Of a DNA stretch of 64,000 bases, positions 24,207 to 34,900 are shown one piece after another; the stretch's first letter is position 1, and each line of letters begins with the position of its first letter. The position numbers and the translations under genes were made by a program. The notes under the pieces are model-generated. The model worked only from the letters and a program-made list of their open reading frames with translations, had not been told where the DNA came from and ran no database searches. This stretch comes from Struthio camelus (lineage: Eukaryota; Chordata; Aves; Struthioniformes; Struthionidae): the NCBI RefSeq assembly GCF_040807025.1, contig NC_090943.1, positions 140,702,764 through 140,766,763 of the forward strand, given 5' to 3'.

Positions 24207-24540
24207 AAAACCACAGCGAGTTTATCCAAGAGCTCTGCAGACTGCAAGCTGGGCGCGTTACACCATCGCGTCTGCCCCGGCACTACAAGGCAGGTGTATT
24301 CAGAGACGCGCAGGCAGAGATCATGCGCAATCTCTGAATCACGGTGCGGCTGGCTCCCTGCTCTGCCACCTGTACGCTCATGGTGAAGTCAGGGAACAGA
24401 CTGGCCGGCTGATAGCACGAGTTCAGAAAATCAAAGCCAGGCAGACGATGGTGTGGGAGGCTGAGCACGACTGTGGCCGGGCTCTGACTAACACTCCAGC
24501 AGGGAAGCGCGCAGGAAGCTGTGCAGAGCCAGGAAGGACA
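24207..24540 (-). other. CpG-rich segment ending in oligo-A, possible retrocopy
   Basis: About 18 CpGs occur in 290 bases, far above the surrounding sequence. Read on the minus strand it holds a 61-codon open frame (24468-24283, non-ATG first codon, internal ATG at MSVQVAEQGA) that I cannot identify. Untranslated sequence follows, then a degenerate 'gataaa' and a 25-A tail. That order suggests a processed retrocopy of an unknown transcript. I could not find matching target-site duplications by eye. A small CpG island that happens to border a homopolymer is the plain alternative. Confidence 0.25.
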
Positions 24541-24544
24541 CTGC

Positions 24545-25055
24545 CCCGGTGCTTCCTTTCTGCCACTTCAAAAATATCGACTAACAGACCTCTTTTCAAA
24601 AAAAGTGCTTTGGACAGAACCTGACGTTAGCTCTTGGCCTTTGCCTCATATTATCTTACCGAAAAATAGAAGGAAAGTACTGCAAGTAGTTAATAGCTTC
24701 TCTTAAACAGGATGCTGAGGAGAGTGATTACAAGGCACTCTGCAGAAAAGACTTTGAAACATGCAAGCTGTGTACTCCCAGTCTAGGCACGAATGCAGTT
24801 TGCACAAATTTTTGTCACTGTTCAGTGAAGAATACAGTGCTTTCTTTTACTTATACCCTTACTAGCCATCTCCTCACGTACTCTCTCTCCTCGTATTGTT
24901 TTAAAAGAGAATGTCAAGCAAAAAAAAAAAAAAAGTCTTTGTAGTGGTGACAGTATATGCAGTCATTTGTACTGCTCTGAGTCCTGAGCTTCACAGAGGC
25001 TGTGTTATCGGAAAGTCGGAGCCAGGCTGAAAGCTAGATTTGAGCCAGAGCCACC
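24545..25055. other. Unique noncoding DNA
   Basis: No feature was recognised apart from an A15 run at 24920-24934. Confidence 0.6.
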
Positions 25056-25059
25056 GAAT

Positions 25060-25135
25060 CGATCGGTGACCTTGAGCAAGGCACTTGGCCTCCTGGTGTT
25101 TCAATTAGTCCTGTCCTAAAAGTGGGTAAAAAGCA
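25060..25135 (+). mobile_element. MIR-like SINE core fragment
   Basis: The core 'ggtgaccttgagcaaggcac' followed by 'ttggcctcctggtgtttc' resembles the MIR core (a 'gtgaccttgggcaagtcact' type motif followed by a 'cctcagtttc' type segment). Upstream, 'gctagatttgagccag' may be the decayed tRNA-related part. It is old and short; borders are approximate. Confidence 0.6.
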
Positions 25136-25139
25136 GCAC

Positions 25140-27620
25140 CAAGCACAATCAAGTATAGCTGCTTTGTCTGAGGTGAGCTATCGGGCTTCCATAACACGCA
25201 GAGATGCATATACAAAAGGGTCTCATACTTTCTTACCTCGTTTCAGTAGCAGTTTTGCTAGAACTCCGCACAGCTTCTCTTATAGGACCAAAATATTGAA
25301 TGCATACACTTAAGATCTATAATTATACAAAGGTAATCTGATTCGCAACTGAAAATGAGCCCTGGTAAAATTCAGCTTTATACAAAGTGCCATCATAATC
25401 CTTACACAGCACTTAGTGTAAGCGATTGCAAGCTGGACTTGAAGTAGCAGGAAGCTTGAACTGAAGAAATAGTAGTTCTGTTATTACTACTTTTTTTTAA
25501 ATTGATAGGCTTGACCTTTTATACTTATTTTCTCTAATCATTAATCAGTTCTGAGGTGAAAGCTGATCTTACAGTATGATGTCTTTTCACTATTCATTTT
25601 TAGTTAAAACTCAAATCTTGCACTTAGTTTAATATTCCACAGTGAGAGCAGGGTGAAATGGCACCCAGGAGCTTGACAATCCATGCATAACAAACAAAGT
25701 GCCATGCATGCGTCATTAGATTAATTAACAAAAGTGCACACCAAATTATATCTCATTTCAAGACTGGAAACAGATTTCACTCCTAACTACCTCCAGAAAA
25801 AAAACTTTAGGATTGATAACCACTACTTCAGCCACTGTATTCCTTACAGAACTGCCGGCAGAAAACGTCAAAATCCTTCTTCATAAATTCTTAAATCTGG
25901 GACTCTTTGATCAACATCAACTGTACCATTCAAGTAGTTTTGGAAATCCTCAGTGCCTTGAGAAATGCAATGTACATGTAGCAAAAAGACTACCTAAATG
26001 ACCATATGGAATGTAGTTTATTCTTGCCCACTTGCAAGTAACATAGAAATGCCTGTATGAAATGTCTCTGGGGGCCTGGCGCTAGACAGATGAAAATTCA
26101 GGAAATAGGTAGAGAGAGGAACAGAGGAGCAGCTTCAAATGTGGAACTGCCATTCACATCACTGGGACTTCTAGTCAAAAACGAGGACAGAAATGGATTA
26201 TCACCTTTTATAAAAAGCAGAGTCTCTGATACGATTTAAAGCTTGCATCACTAGGACCATCAGACCTCAGTCAATTCATGCTGCACTATCTGCGGGGCTG
26301 CGGATAGAAAAAAGTCTAAGCAGATTTTAGGAACGGTAATAAAATATAAAGTCTTAATGTGTGACCTTATTTATTTTGAACACAAAGCTATCTAAAAAAA
26401 TCAGTGTTAAAAAAGTTTGCTGTTGATTAACCAGGGCTGAGTATAATTAAATTTATGAATACAGAGAAAAATACAAAATTTTATTAACTGTGGAAGGAAT
26501 GTAGGTCCTTAACTGCCCAGCAAGTTCACAAAGACAAAGGAGATCAGTTTACAAGGGTTAAGTAAACATAATATTTTATATTACAGTTCAAATGAATCCA
26601 ATTTCAACAAGACTATGTAAGAGTCTAAAAATTGGTTTACCAGACTGAACGTTTTTACGAACATTAAAACCTATTACATTGCTCTGAAGTACGGCTACCG
26701 AACAGCCAGAGCCACATAAAGAAACCATTTGTTTCTTAGCCCCATGGTTGAATTGCTTCTAGCCTACTTGCCACTGACATGTCTGGTGGGTTGCCTGTAT
26801 TTATTTTTACACGCCTACATGTTGTGCATTTTGTATTTCTTTAAGATTCCACAGTCATGTCAAAACAAAATGCATTCCTGAGTGGGTCAGCATAGGAGTA
26901 GCCGCACCAGACATTAATGTAAGAACTTGATGCTTACTGCAAATCTGAGAAAAGTAACCAGCTGTTGTGAAACACCAATTTCTGGTAAGGGAAGGAGGCA
27001 GTGCATGAACACAGTGTGCTGAAAAGTGCTGGTTTAGCAGTAATTGACCCTGAGGTCCTGTATTTATCTATAGAATAGACGCACGTTTATAGCCTCCCCA
27101 TTCTGTTTAGCTAGTCGCTGGGTCTGACGAGGCTGCAAACAAAGCTGCCAGTTAGCACCAATTATCATAGCAGAATTTCATCCAGATTAATGATTCTGAA
27201 CCGCTGAACTCCCTTCGAGGGGAGCTGTGTGAAGAAGCCTTTTAAGAACCTTTCAGAAGATTTTCAGCGCCCCGAAGAACTAGACCACAGCTACTCTAAG
27301 TGTGTATCCAACAGCGGTAGCTCGCCATTTCAGAGAAAATAAGGGCTGGATCACATAACTGAGACACTGTTGTACAGCGCGATATAAACAGATTGGCTCC
27401 TATGCGCCTTCTGTAGCTGGCACAACTGTTCCCCCATCAAACCACAACTACCTCTGCCTAACACACTGCTCGTTAGGAGCCGCCAAATTCAAACAACCCT
27501 CTTCTTGTAGCTGCTCTTTCCTTTTCTTCGTAACTGCTGGTATTATAAGCATTATCAGGCCACGCCTGTATCGTGGATGGCGCAATCTAGCTGAGTGACT
27601 CCGCTCATTTTAGTGAGAAC
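25140..27620. other. Unique noncoding DNA
   Basis: No gene or clear repeat was recognised. The stretch at 26.70-26.89 kb has the mixed, motif-rich texture of a conserved noncoding element, but this cannot be tested from one sequence. Confidence 0.5.
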
Positions 27621-27625
27621 TGACG

Positions 27626-27715
27626 AGCTAAATTCTGCCCTGACCTATACACCAGAGGCAAATCCATCAAAATCTTCACTGTTGCACCAAGTCTATTGTC
27701 AGGGAAAAATTGACC
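27626..27715. repeat. Symmetric amniote repeat fragment
   Basis: The sequence 'gctaaattctgccctgacc', then 'tatacaccagaggcaaatcc' and a second half with near-inverted order ('gcaccaagtctattg', 'agggaaaaattgacc'), matches a palindrome-like repeat I associate with reptile genomes. Its halves carry a 'aattctgccc' end and a 'tacaccagtgtaaatc' interior. I cannot give its library name. It is probably a relic of a nonautonomous element. Confidence 0.5.
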
Positions 27716-27719
27716 TTGG

Positions 27720-28340
27720 GCATTTTGAGCTATACTTTTATGAGCAAATTACAGGGTGGACAGACCTTCAGTGCACCCCATGACCAAGGCATAGTAGTCC
27801 AGTCCTAAGGCCGGTGGATGAAAAGGCAATGAACTGCTGTGGGTTATCCTGAGCTCTCGCTATAGCTGCTCGAGCCCGGCTGCATCAGTGGCAGTTGTGA
27901 ATGTGGCTGTCTGGGGCCATACCTGGCGCAGTACACGGGTCTCTGGTTGCACGCTGAGAGAAAGTTTCACCAGTAGCAGCTCAGCAGACTTGGAATAAGC
28001 CGTATTTTATTGCACCTTAAACACATCGCTTGGTGTCTCAGGATGTATAAGCAGCACATTTGTCAGGTGAGCCAAAAGGGATCCTCCCTTTAGCCAGGCC
28101 AGCAGAAATGAATGTCGGGCTTGTCTCATCCAGGGCTCACCCATGCAGAGCTCTCACACTGAAAGGACACATTGTGAGAAATGAAGTAACACACTGGCAT
28201 CTGTACTAGTTATGTTGTAAAATCACCCAAAGTGCAGACAGGATTGCCTGCACCATGCATCTGGAAAGGGAAACGCATAGTTTTGTTTTGGGCTGAACTG
28301 TGGCTCTTCCTTGCTCCCCTCAAGGCTCCACTGCAGCAGG
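27720..28340. other. Unique noncoding DNA
   Basis: No exon or repeat was recognised. Confidence 0.55.
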
Positions 28341-28720
28341 TTGATGACGGGCAGGCTGCCTACCTGCAGGGCGAGAGCTGGGCTGGGAACGGGTCCAAAA
28401 TCCGGAGAGGAGCCAGGGAGTAACCCGGTGACTGAAGGTCTGGTTTGACTAGGAAAAGTGCAGCCTTCTCAGTAAAGACGACGACGAGTTGCAATAACAG
28501 TGGGTGGGTAGGGTGGGGCGAGAGAAGGCTTGAGAGAATTGAACCCAAATGACTCCCACACTCTGGAGAACGAGCGACTGGGAGCCGCTCTTGCTGGAAA
28601 GCAGTGTGCTGGGGTGTGTGAGTAGCAGAGAGAGACATTATTCCTAGGAAAGCTGGGCGGGAGCTGCAATACTTGGACTCCAGTTTTCAGTACCACCAAA
28701 TACAGACTGTGCATGGGTCT
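28340..28720. other. G+C- and CpG-rich patch with a G-quadruplex motif
   Basis: CpG is enriched (around 15 in 380 bases) relative to the flanks. It includes a tight four-run G tract at 28502-28518. Short open frames on both strands have no domain. It sits directly before the motif-rich segment at 28.74 kb, so a regulatory role is possible. Confidence 0.4.
28502..28518 (+). other. G-quadruplex motif, loops 1-2-1
   Basis: Four runs of at least three G are separated by loops T, TA and T (gggtgggtagggtgggg). This is the most compact quadruplex-forming pattern in the window. Loops this short are known to give very stable parallel quadruplexes. Confidence 0.85.
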
Positions 28721-28739
28721 AAAAGCATGTCGATCTAAC

Positions 28740-28945
28740 AGACCCGGCTTAATTTCCTAGGAGTAGTAAAAGCAAACTTTTAGCCGCGTAAAACATAAAA
28801 TATAATTTGGAAAAGCTGTGCTGTTGGGGGAGGTGCAGAGGCAAGCATTAGCCTTCATGGAAAAGAAGCCGTTTTGGCAAGGGCAATAATTAATGGGACA
28901 GTGGTCATTTAAGGCGTGCATAAATATTTGCATCTCAGAAGCATT
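28740..28945. promoter_or_regulatory. Candidate conserved noncoding element
   Basis: The segment contains a TAATTA homeodomain core at 28887-28892 and an ATTTGCAT octamer (POU-factor site) at 28926-28933. Neither strand shows a coding frame of note nor a repeat. Developmental enhancers commonly pair these motifs, but the call rests on motif content and texture, not on alignment. Confidence 0.3.
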
Positions 28946-28949
28946 TGCC

Positions 28950-29060
28950 ACCTTCTCCACACTCCCCTTTCTCTCCGTCTATCTGTTTTTCCTTCTCTGC
29001 ATCTCCTCTCTCACGCGCTCTTTTTCTCTCCTCTCCTCTCCCTGCCTGCCTGCCTATCAT
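28950..29060 (+). repeat. Polypyrimidine tract
   Basis: About 100 bases are dominated by C and T, with CTCTCC and CCTG sub-repeats near the right end. It could be a diverged microsatellite, and it would read as a strong pyrimidine tract if used in splicing. Confidence 0.7.
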
Positions 29061-29064
29061 CTTG

Positions 29065-31865
29065 CTCTAATTGTTTCCAGATTTGTGTGGGAGGTCAGGG
29101 CCCGGGAGTGCTGCTTCATGCCAAGTTTATAAACAGAGCAGTGTTTCCAGATGGCCACTGGCTCCAGCCTGGCTAGCAGGTTGATTGGGACCAGAATAAC
29201 AACAGGTGGAGAACAGACAATGAATTCCTTGACACTTATTTTACTCCCTCTGCTTTTCCCCCATTCCCTCCTCCCTGCAGCCACCACAGCTACCACCAGC
29301 AGACCTTCAAACTCTTGCATCAGGGCAGGCAGTTGGGACATAGGGGAGGGAGAGAGGAGGAGGAACGATGAAAGAAAGAGCAAGTGACTTCCTTGATCGA
29401 AGAAACGGCAGGGCAGGAAAGGCCACGCATGCTGCCGCCTCCCTGCTATCCCTTGCTGCTGCTGTTAATTAAGGCATCCTTCCACCCCGTGGAAGAGACC
29501 CTTGGGGATGAAATACAGAGAATAAACACGATACCTTGCATAAATAGATAAAAAGAGGAGACAGATTTCGCAGTGCTCCCTATGCAACTATGTGCTTCTG
29601 ATTTTTAGCCCAGCAGCCCAGGCCACCAGGCCCATAGGCAGTGACAACCCCTCCACAGTCACCAGCAGCTCTGCATTCTTGCTTTTTCCAGACAGAGCTA
29701 TTCTTCCCCAGGCTCCAGCTCGTTGCCTCTCCTCACAGGCTCCAGCAGTCCCCAGTCTCTTTCACCTCCTCTGAGCTCATGTTTTCTTCCCTGCTCTCCA
29801 CACCAAATTCCCACTCTCCTCATTGAAAGTTGTTTATAGGAATGTTGGGGGCAGGGAAAAGAGGCTCTGCAAGGCAGTAGCAGAGATTCTTTTCTTTTTA
29901 TTTCCTTGTTTTTCCCAGAGCATTTGGGGAAGTTGTTTGGCACAACTGCATTGCTCCAAAGATTAGGTTTTAAAGCATATTAAAAGGTGGCCATAAATGA
30001 CAAAAAAATGCAACAAGTTCAGCCCCAGTAGACCTAGCAGACCCAGGAGAATCCTCACCTCAGCTGAAGGAGAAAGCGGTATACACTAAAGCAGACAACG
30101 GGCTTGATTTTCAGCCTAAGGAAATATGAAGGGACCCTCTAAGTGCATACACAGCGTATACACAATTGCTACTATCTTATCCCTCCTGGAAATTCCCAAA
30201 GGGAAGCCATGTCCTGGGAGTGAATGAGAGAGGAAGATGCAAGGTCAGAGGAGTAAAGCTAGACCTCATACACTAAGGCTGCTTCAAGCCGTGGTGAAGC
30301 ATTTTAGGAAGGCATGAACAGCAACCTGTCAGGAGGAATTCACAACACCGCATTTTGGTTCTGGTTTCGCTGATACCCTCTCCTCTGTCCCCAGAGAGGC
30401 TCCTAGGATCCAAGAGCTGGATCCTGTTTGAGCTGCACTGCAGTAGGCACCAAGGGTGCCAAGGGTGCTCCTTCTCTTCAGGGAATCTCCAGGGTGTGAA
30501 CAAATTTTAGAAATCCAAAAGGCTTGGCGCTAAAGTTCACAAGGACAGAAGGAGAGGCTGGGGAAAAGGGAATGAAAGGCGTTATGAATGAGGGGAAATA
30601 AGGAGAAATAGTCAATCTTCCAGACGAATTCATTTGAAATTACTTAACTGCAAACTTGCAATGTTCCTATTTCCCTGCCTGGCCCAGGTCTGCACTCTTT
30701 AGGCTAAGATAGGGCAGAACTGCTAAGAAGCAAAACCGTAAATACCATTATAACCTCAAAGTGAACTAATGAATAATGAGACTAAATTATTAAAGCTGCT
30801 GGACATGACACACCTGAATGGACTCGACAAACTTGCTATTCACAAGAGAAAGAAAGAAAGCAAAAATTTCTCTCTGTTTCCCATTTGCGCTTACCCTCTT
30901 CCGATTACTAAATTTAAACTAGGTAGAATATCCTAGAAATAAACCCATAGAAAAGCATTAGGACTGCAAAACAAAAAGCTGCTGGCTTAAAAAAAAAACC
31001 TTAAAAATTCAGTGGCTGCCTTAAACAGAATGTTATCCAAAACAGCCATCGGTAATTAACCCAAGACTCCGAAGTGAATTACTTATTTTCTTTACATTTG
31101 CTGTGCTCCTCACATGTGAACAGAGAAATTCAAAAGTTAGCGAAATGCCATTCTTCTCTAGTCAAATAAAATGATTGGTAAACTGATTGAAGTGCTCACA
31201 GGACTAAAGCACACAGGGTTTGTTATTATTAATAGCATATTTTCCTGTGTGTAACTTTATATTCAGGTCCTTAACGGTTGACATATATTCTTGAATTTGT
31301 CTATAAAATATCTCCAAAAAAATCATTTTTGGCACAAGTACCAGGGAGAAGGTGAACTGAAATTTAATAGGACTAGAATTTGCTGCTACTCGGAAAGCTC
31401 TTATATAAACGGTGTGAGAAAAGTGAGCATCACTTAAAAAACATTTGCTAATATTTGCAATGCAAAAGACTTCAAATTCTTGCATATGAATACCTGGAAG
31501 CAGATTTGGAAGCATTTAGGGGTTTTCATGAATGTCAGCAAATTGTTAACAGGTTTTTATTTTCCTGGAGAAATTTCATGACTAGTCTTAGCTGTCAAAT
31601 TTTACACCGCGTAAGTTCTACATCTACAAATAAACACAAAAACATATTAAGCCAGTTAAAAAAATCTTCACACTTCTAAAGCTTCTTATATCTTAGGATC
31701 TCAAAATACTTTAAACAAATATTGTGCCTAATCCTAAGGATTGGTTTAAATGAGGTCACTCAGCACCTCTTAAGTAGATGCTTAGGATCTTTTGCCAGAC
31801 TGAACTTTTAAGATATGTCATTTTATGGCAATAGGGTAAGTGCCAATAGTTTGGAGATTCTCCCA
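29065..31865. other. Unique noncoding DNA
   Basis: No exon or dated transposon was recognised. A short GAAA array lies near 30847-30860. The stretch at 30.60-30.95 kb has a motif-rich unique texture but no testable signal. Confidence 0.5.
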
Positions 31866-31867
31866 GT

Positions 31868-31985
31868 TTCAGACTGTAAATTCTTTGGGGCGGAGAATGT
31901 CTTTTACCATATGCTTAAGCAGTAGAGTCTTGATGTGACTGGGAACTCTGGATGTAATTGAAATGTAAGTAGAATAATATGGAAA
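31868..31985 (+). mobile_element. CORE-SINE/MIR-type 3' tail
   Basis: The motif 'gactgtaaattctttggggc' followed by 'ggagaatgtc' and, about 60 bases on, 'gactgggaactctggatg' matches the 3' half of the MIR-related SINE of reptiles. That family carries a 'attgtaagctcttcggggc' type segment, then 'catgactggggctcctagg'. It is old, diverged and bounded only approximately. Confidence 0.6.
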
Positions 31986-31989
31986 AAGA

Positions 31990-34900
31990 ACAGGAAGTGT
32001 CAAAGACAAGATGTTAGCCTAGACAGACTTTGGGTCTGACCAGATGCACAAAGTTTCCCAATTATTCATGGAGAATTATTGGGACTACAGACTCATCTTT
32101 CTTCATATGCCACTAACATCATTGCCTTCAGCAAAGTACTTTGGTTTGTATAACTCAAAAAGCACTAGGCCATGCCTTGTCTGTCACTGTTCCTGTTTTC
32201 TACAGAAATCTCTGTACAAAGTTTTTCAAATGGGAATTCAGTCCAGGGCTTAGTATATACATGTTTTGCACTAGCTGTGTTTTTCCCAAACTGAGTTATC
32301 CAGCTCTGATGTATCAAAACCAGGATAGGTAAACTTCAGAGTTTACTGTACACTGAACTCTTAAACTTTTGTAGTGAAGGTATTAGTCTGACAGTGAACT
32401 AGAGATACTTGGTTCCTTTTTTACCAGCTCAGCATTGACTGTGATGTTTGGATTCATGTGTGGACCTCTCTACAGAGAGAAGGTATTGGAGGCAGACGGT
32501 ATTTGCATTTCAAATAGCCAGACCAGTAAAGAACAGTTGTCAATAGGTGCAAAGCTGAAGAATATCAGACCTAAGAGAATTAATAGCATAAGCAGTTCTT
32601 TTAAGGGAAAGAGCTTGTTTGCATAATACTGGTTTGCAGTGTTGATGTCCATATGAACACAGCACAGTTAGTAGATGTTCTTGTTCTGGCCGTGAGTCCT
32701 TGTGCCTTTTCACATCCAGGCAGCACAGTGGGAAATGCCAGGGAGTCTGGGCTCAAGTCACTTGGTCAGATATCAAGTCAAGACTGAAAGGTCACTTTCT
32801 GGGAATTAACATTTAAGAAGCTTTATATATGAACATCAGCGGAAGGATGAATCTCACCTAATTTCATAAGTCTTTTAGTGTAAGATCCTTAGATGAGAGA
32901 TGCTTCTTCTATAATCAGCAGAGATGGACATCTCTACACGCATCCTGGGGGACAGATCGCTCTGTTACGCACTGTTGACTGTAGAAGGACTTCAGAAAAG
33001 TAAGACGGCTAGACACATAACTATCAGGTGCTAAAATAAATCCCGCTCCAACCATGGCAAGGGCCTTTTGGACCTTTGCAAAGGTTAAGCTCTACACACA
33101 GACATTGCTGTAGAGACCTAGCAGTGCGACTGCATTTTAAAATGTGAATGTTTCTGAACATTCTAGCTGTAGAGAGATTACATAAATGCTTCCTAAAATG
33201 TAGCTTATTTAGAAGGGAGGTGCATACTTGAGCTAATGTTTCTGAAAAAAAAAAAAAAAAAAACTCAGCTTCTCCTCACATAACTTTTGAAACACCTCAA
33301 ACCAGAATGAAGTTATTTTTCCCTTCAAGTTGGCAGGATGGTGAAAAGACTTGTGTGGAGGAGGTGAGAAATACCATTTCTAAATGCTGAGAAAACCAAG
33401 TAAACTGTCCATGGTGACAACTCAAATTCAGTGACAGTGGATCATTTATTACGTTAGTCTGAATTGCTACTCAAAAGCAATGATATAGGCAGTGCTTTGA
33501 CTGAAGATGGGAGAACATGCAAATATTGTTCATAAATGCTCTCTTGAATTTTTAAACTAAATTGGAACTCATGTTTGTGCAGTTACACAGTCCATTTACA
33601 AACACTGGAGTAGTTGGGTTTACTCTCATGAGAGTAAAATACAGCCCTGTGAAGAGGATCATTGCAAGGCCTTTGCACAGCTCAGCAAGAAGTTTCAGGA
33701 AGCACCTTACAAATTCACATAGACATATGCATAACTAGATCGACGAGTAAGTTACCTTACCTTGACAGTGTCCAATGTCAATTACTTTAAAAAGTGGATT
33801 ACTACTCTGGGCAATAAACTAGTGGATTTCTGGACTTTCGGAGTCTGAACACCCTGGACAATGAGGTACAAGGTGGGTAATGTACTGGCAGAAGCTGCTC
33901 CAAAAAAGGTAAAGGCAGACTGATGAGATACAGAAAGATACGTTACAATTACGACCACCAAACATCAGATACAGCAAGTACACTTAGTAAAAAAGGTGAA
34001 CCGTGGATTACCAGGAACCTAATTGGTGAAATTTAGATAAAGCTGTCTTTTACAGCAATTTAGTGACTACAAAGTGTGGGCAAACGGAGGTGGCTGAGAG
34101 ATTTTACTGGTAGTCTTAAACTGCAAGACTGTTCGTTAGAAAAATGCACAAACAGGAAAAAAGTGGTGTTTATAATGGTTATTGTAACCCCTATATAAAT
34201 ATTAAGATGCTAGCATAATTGGCCCCGACCCTTCCATTTGTCTTAGTATAATTGCTGTACTGGACTGCTGTTTGGCTGAAGAATTTTGTAGTGTGTCTAT
34301 AACCAGTAGCATATGTCCTACTGCCACAACTATTGTAGACCTTGTAATGATACCAGACTCCAGCTCAAGGAGGAGGTTTGTTGCAACATTCTGGTAGCAT
34401 ATAATCTCATAAGGATGTATACGGTATGAATGCAAATGAAAAAAATATATATATTTCTCAAAACATACCTGAGATGTTAACATGTAATACCATTTTTATT
34501 TCCTATTTTAACTTCAAGTATACTGATCTGGAAACTATTGACAAATGCTGTCTGTATAATCACTGGCACTATGCTATTCTTGCACTATTTGCACAGAACA
34601 AATTGACATCAGTGGAGTGCTACCTAAGAGCTGCTGTGATATGGACTGCACAGTGAAGCCCCAAGATAAGCCTCTAATGTCTGTAAGCCATTATAATAGT
34701 AAAAGTTTGTCTAAACCATACAGCCTGAAAGATCTAATGGATCAACACGTTCATCTGTCTGCCAAAGGACTGCTGATGTTCTGAAACTTCACAACAGTTC
34801 AAAGGAGACGAAGTAATAGTGATTAACGAGCAAAGAACAATGCAGTCGTTGCACTGGGGTCAATCTCTGAAATAAAGCAGCAGAAACGTAATCAGAATTT

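Noticed and set aside
34202..34483. 93-codon minus-strand frame with hydrophobic stretch
   Set aside because: No signal peptide start or family resemblance; overlapped partly by plus-strand frame; plain A+T-rich context.
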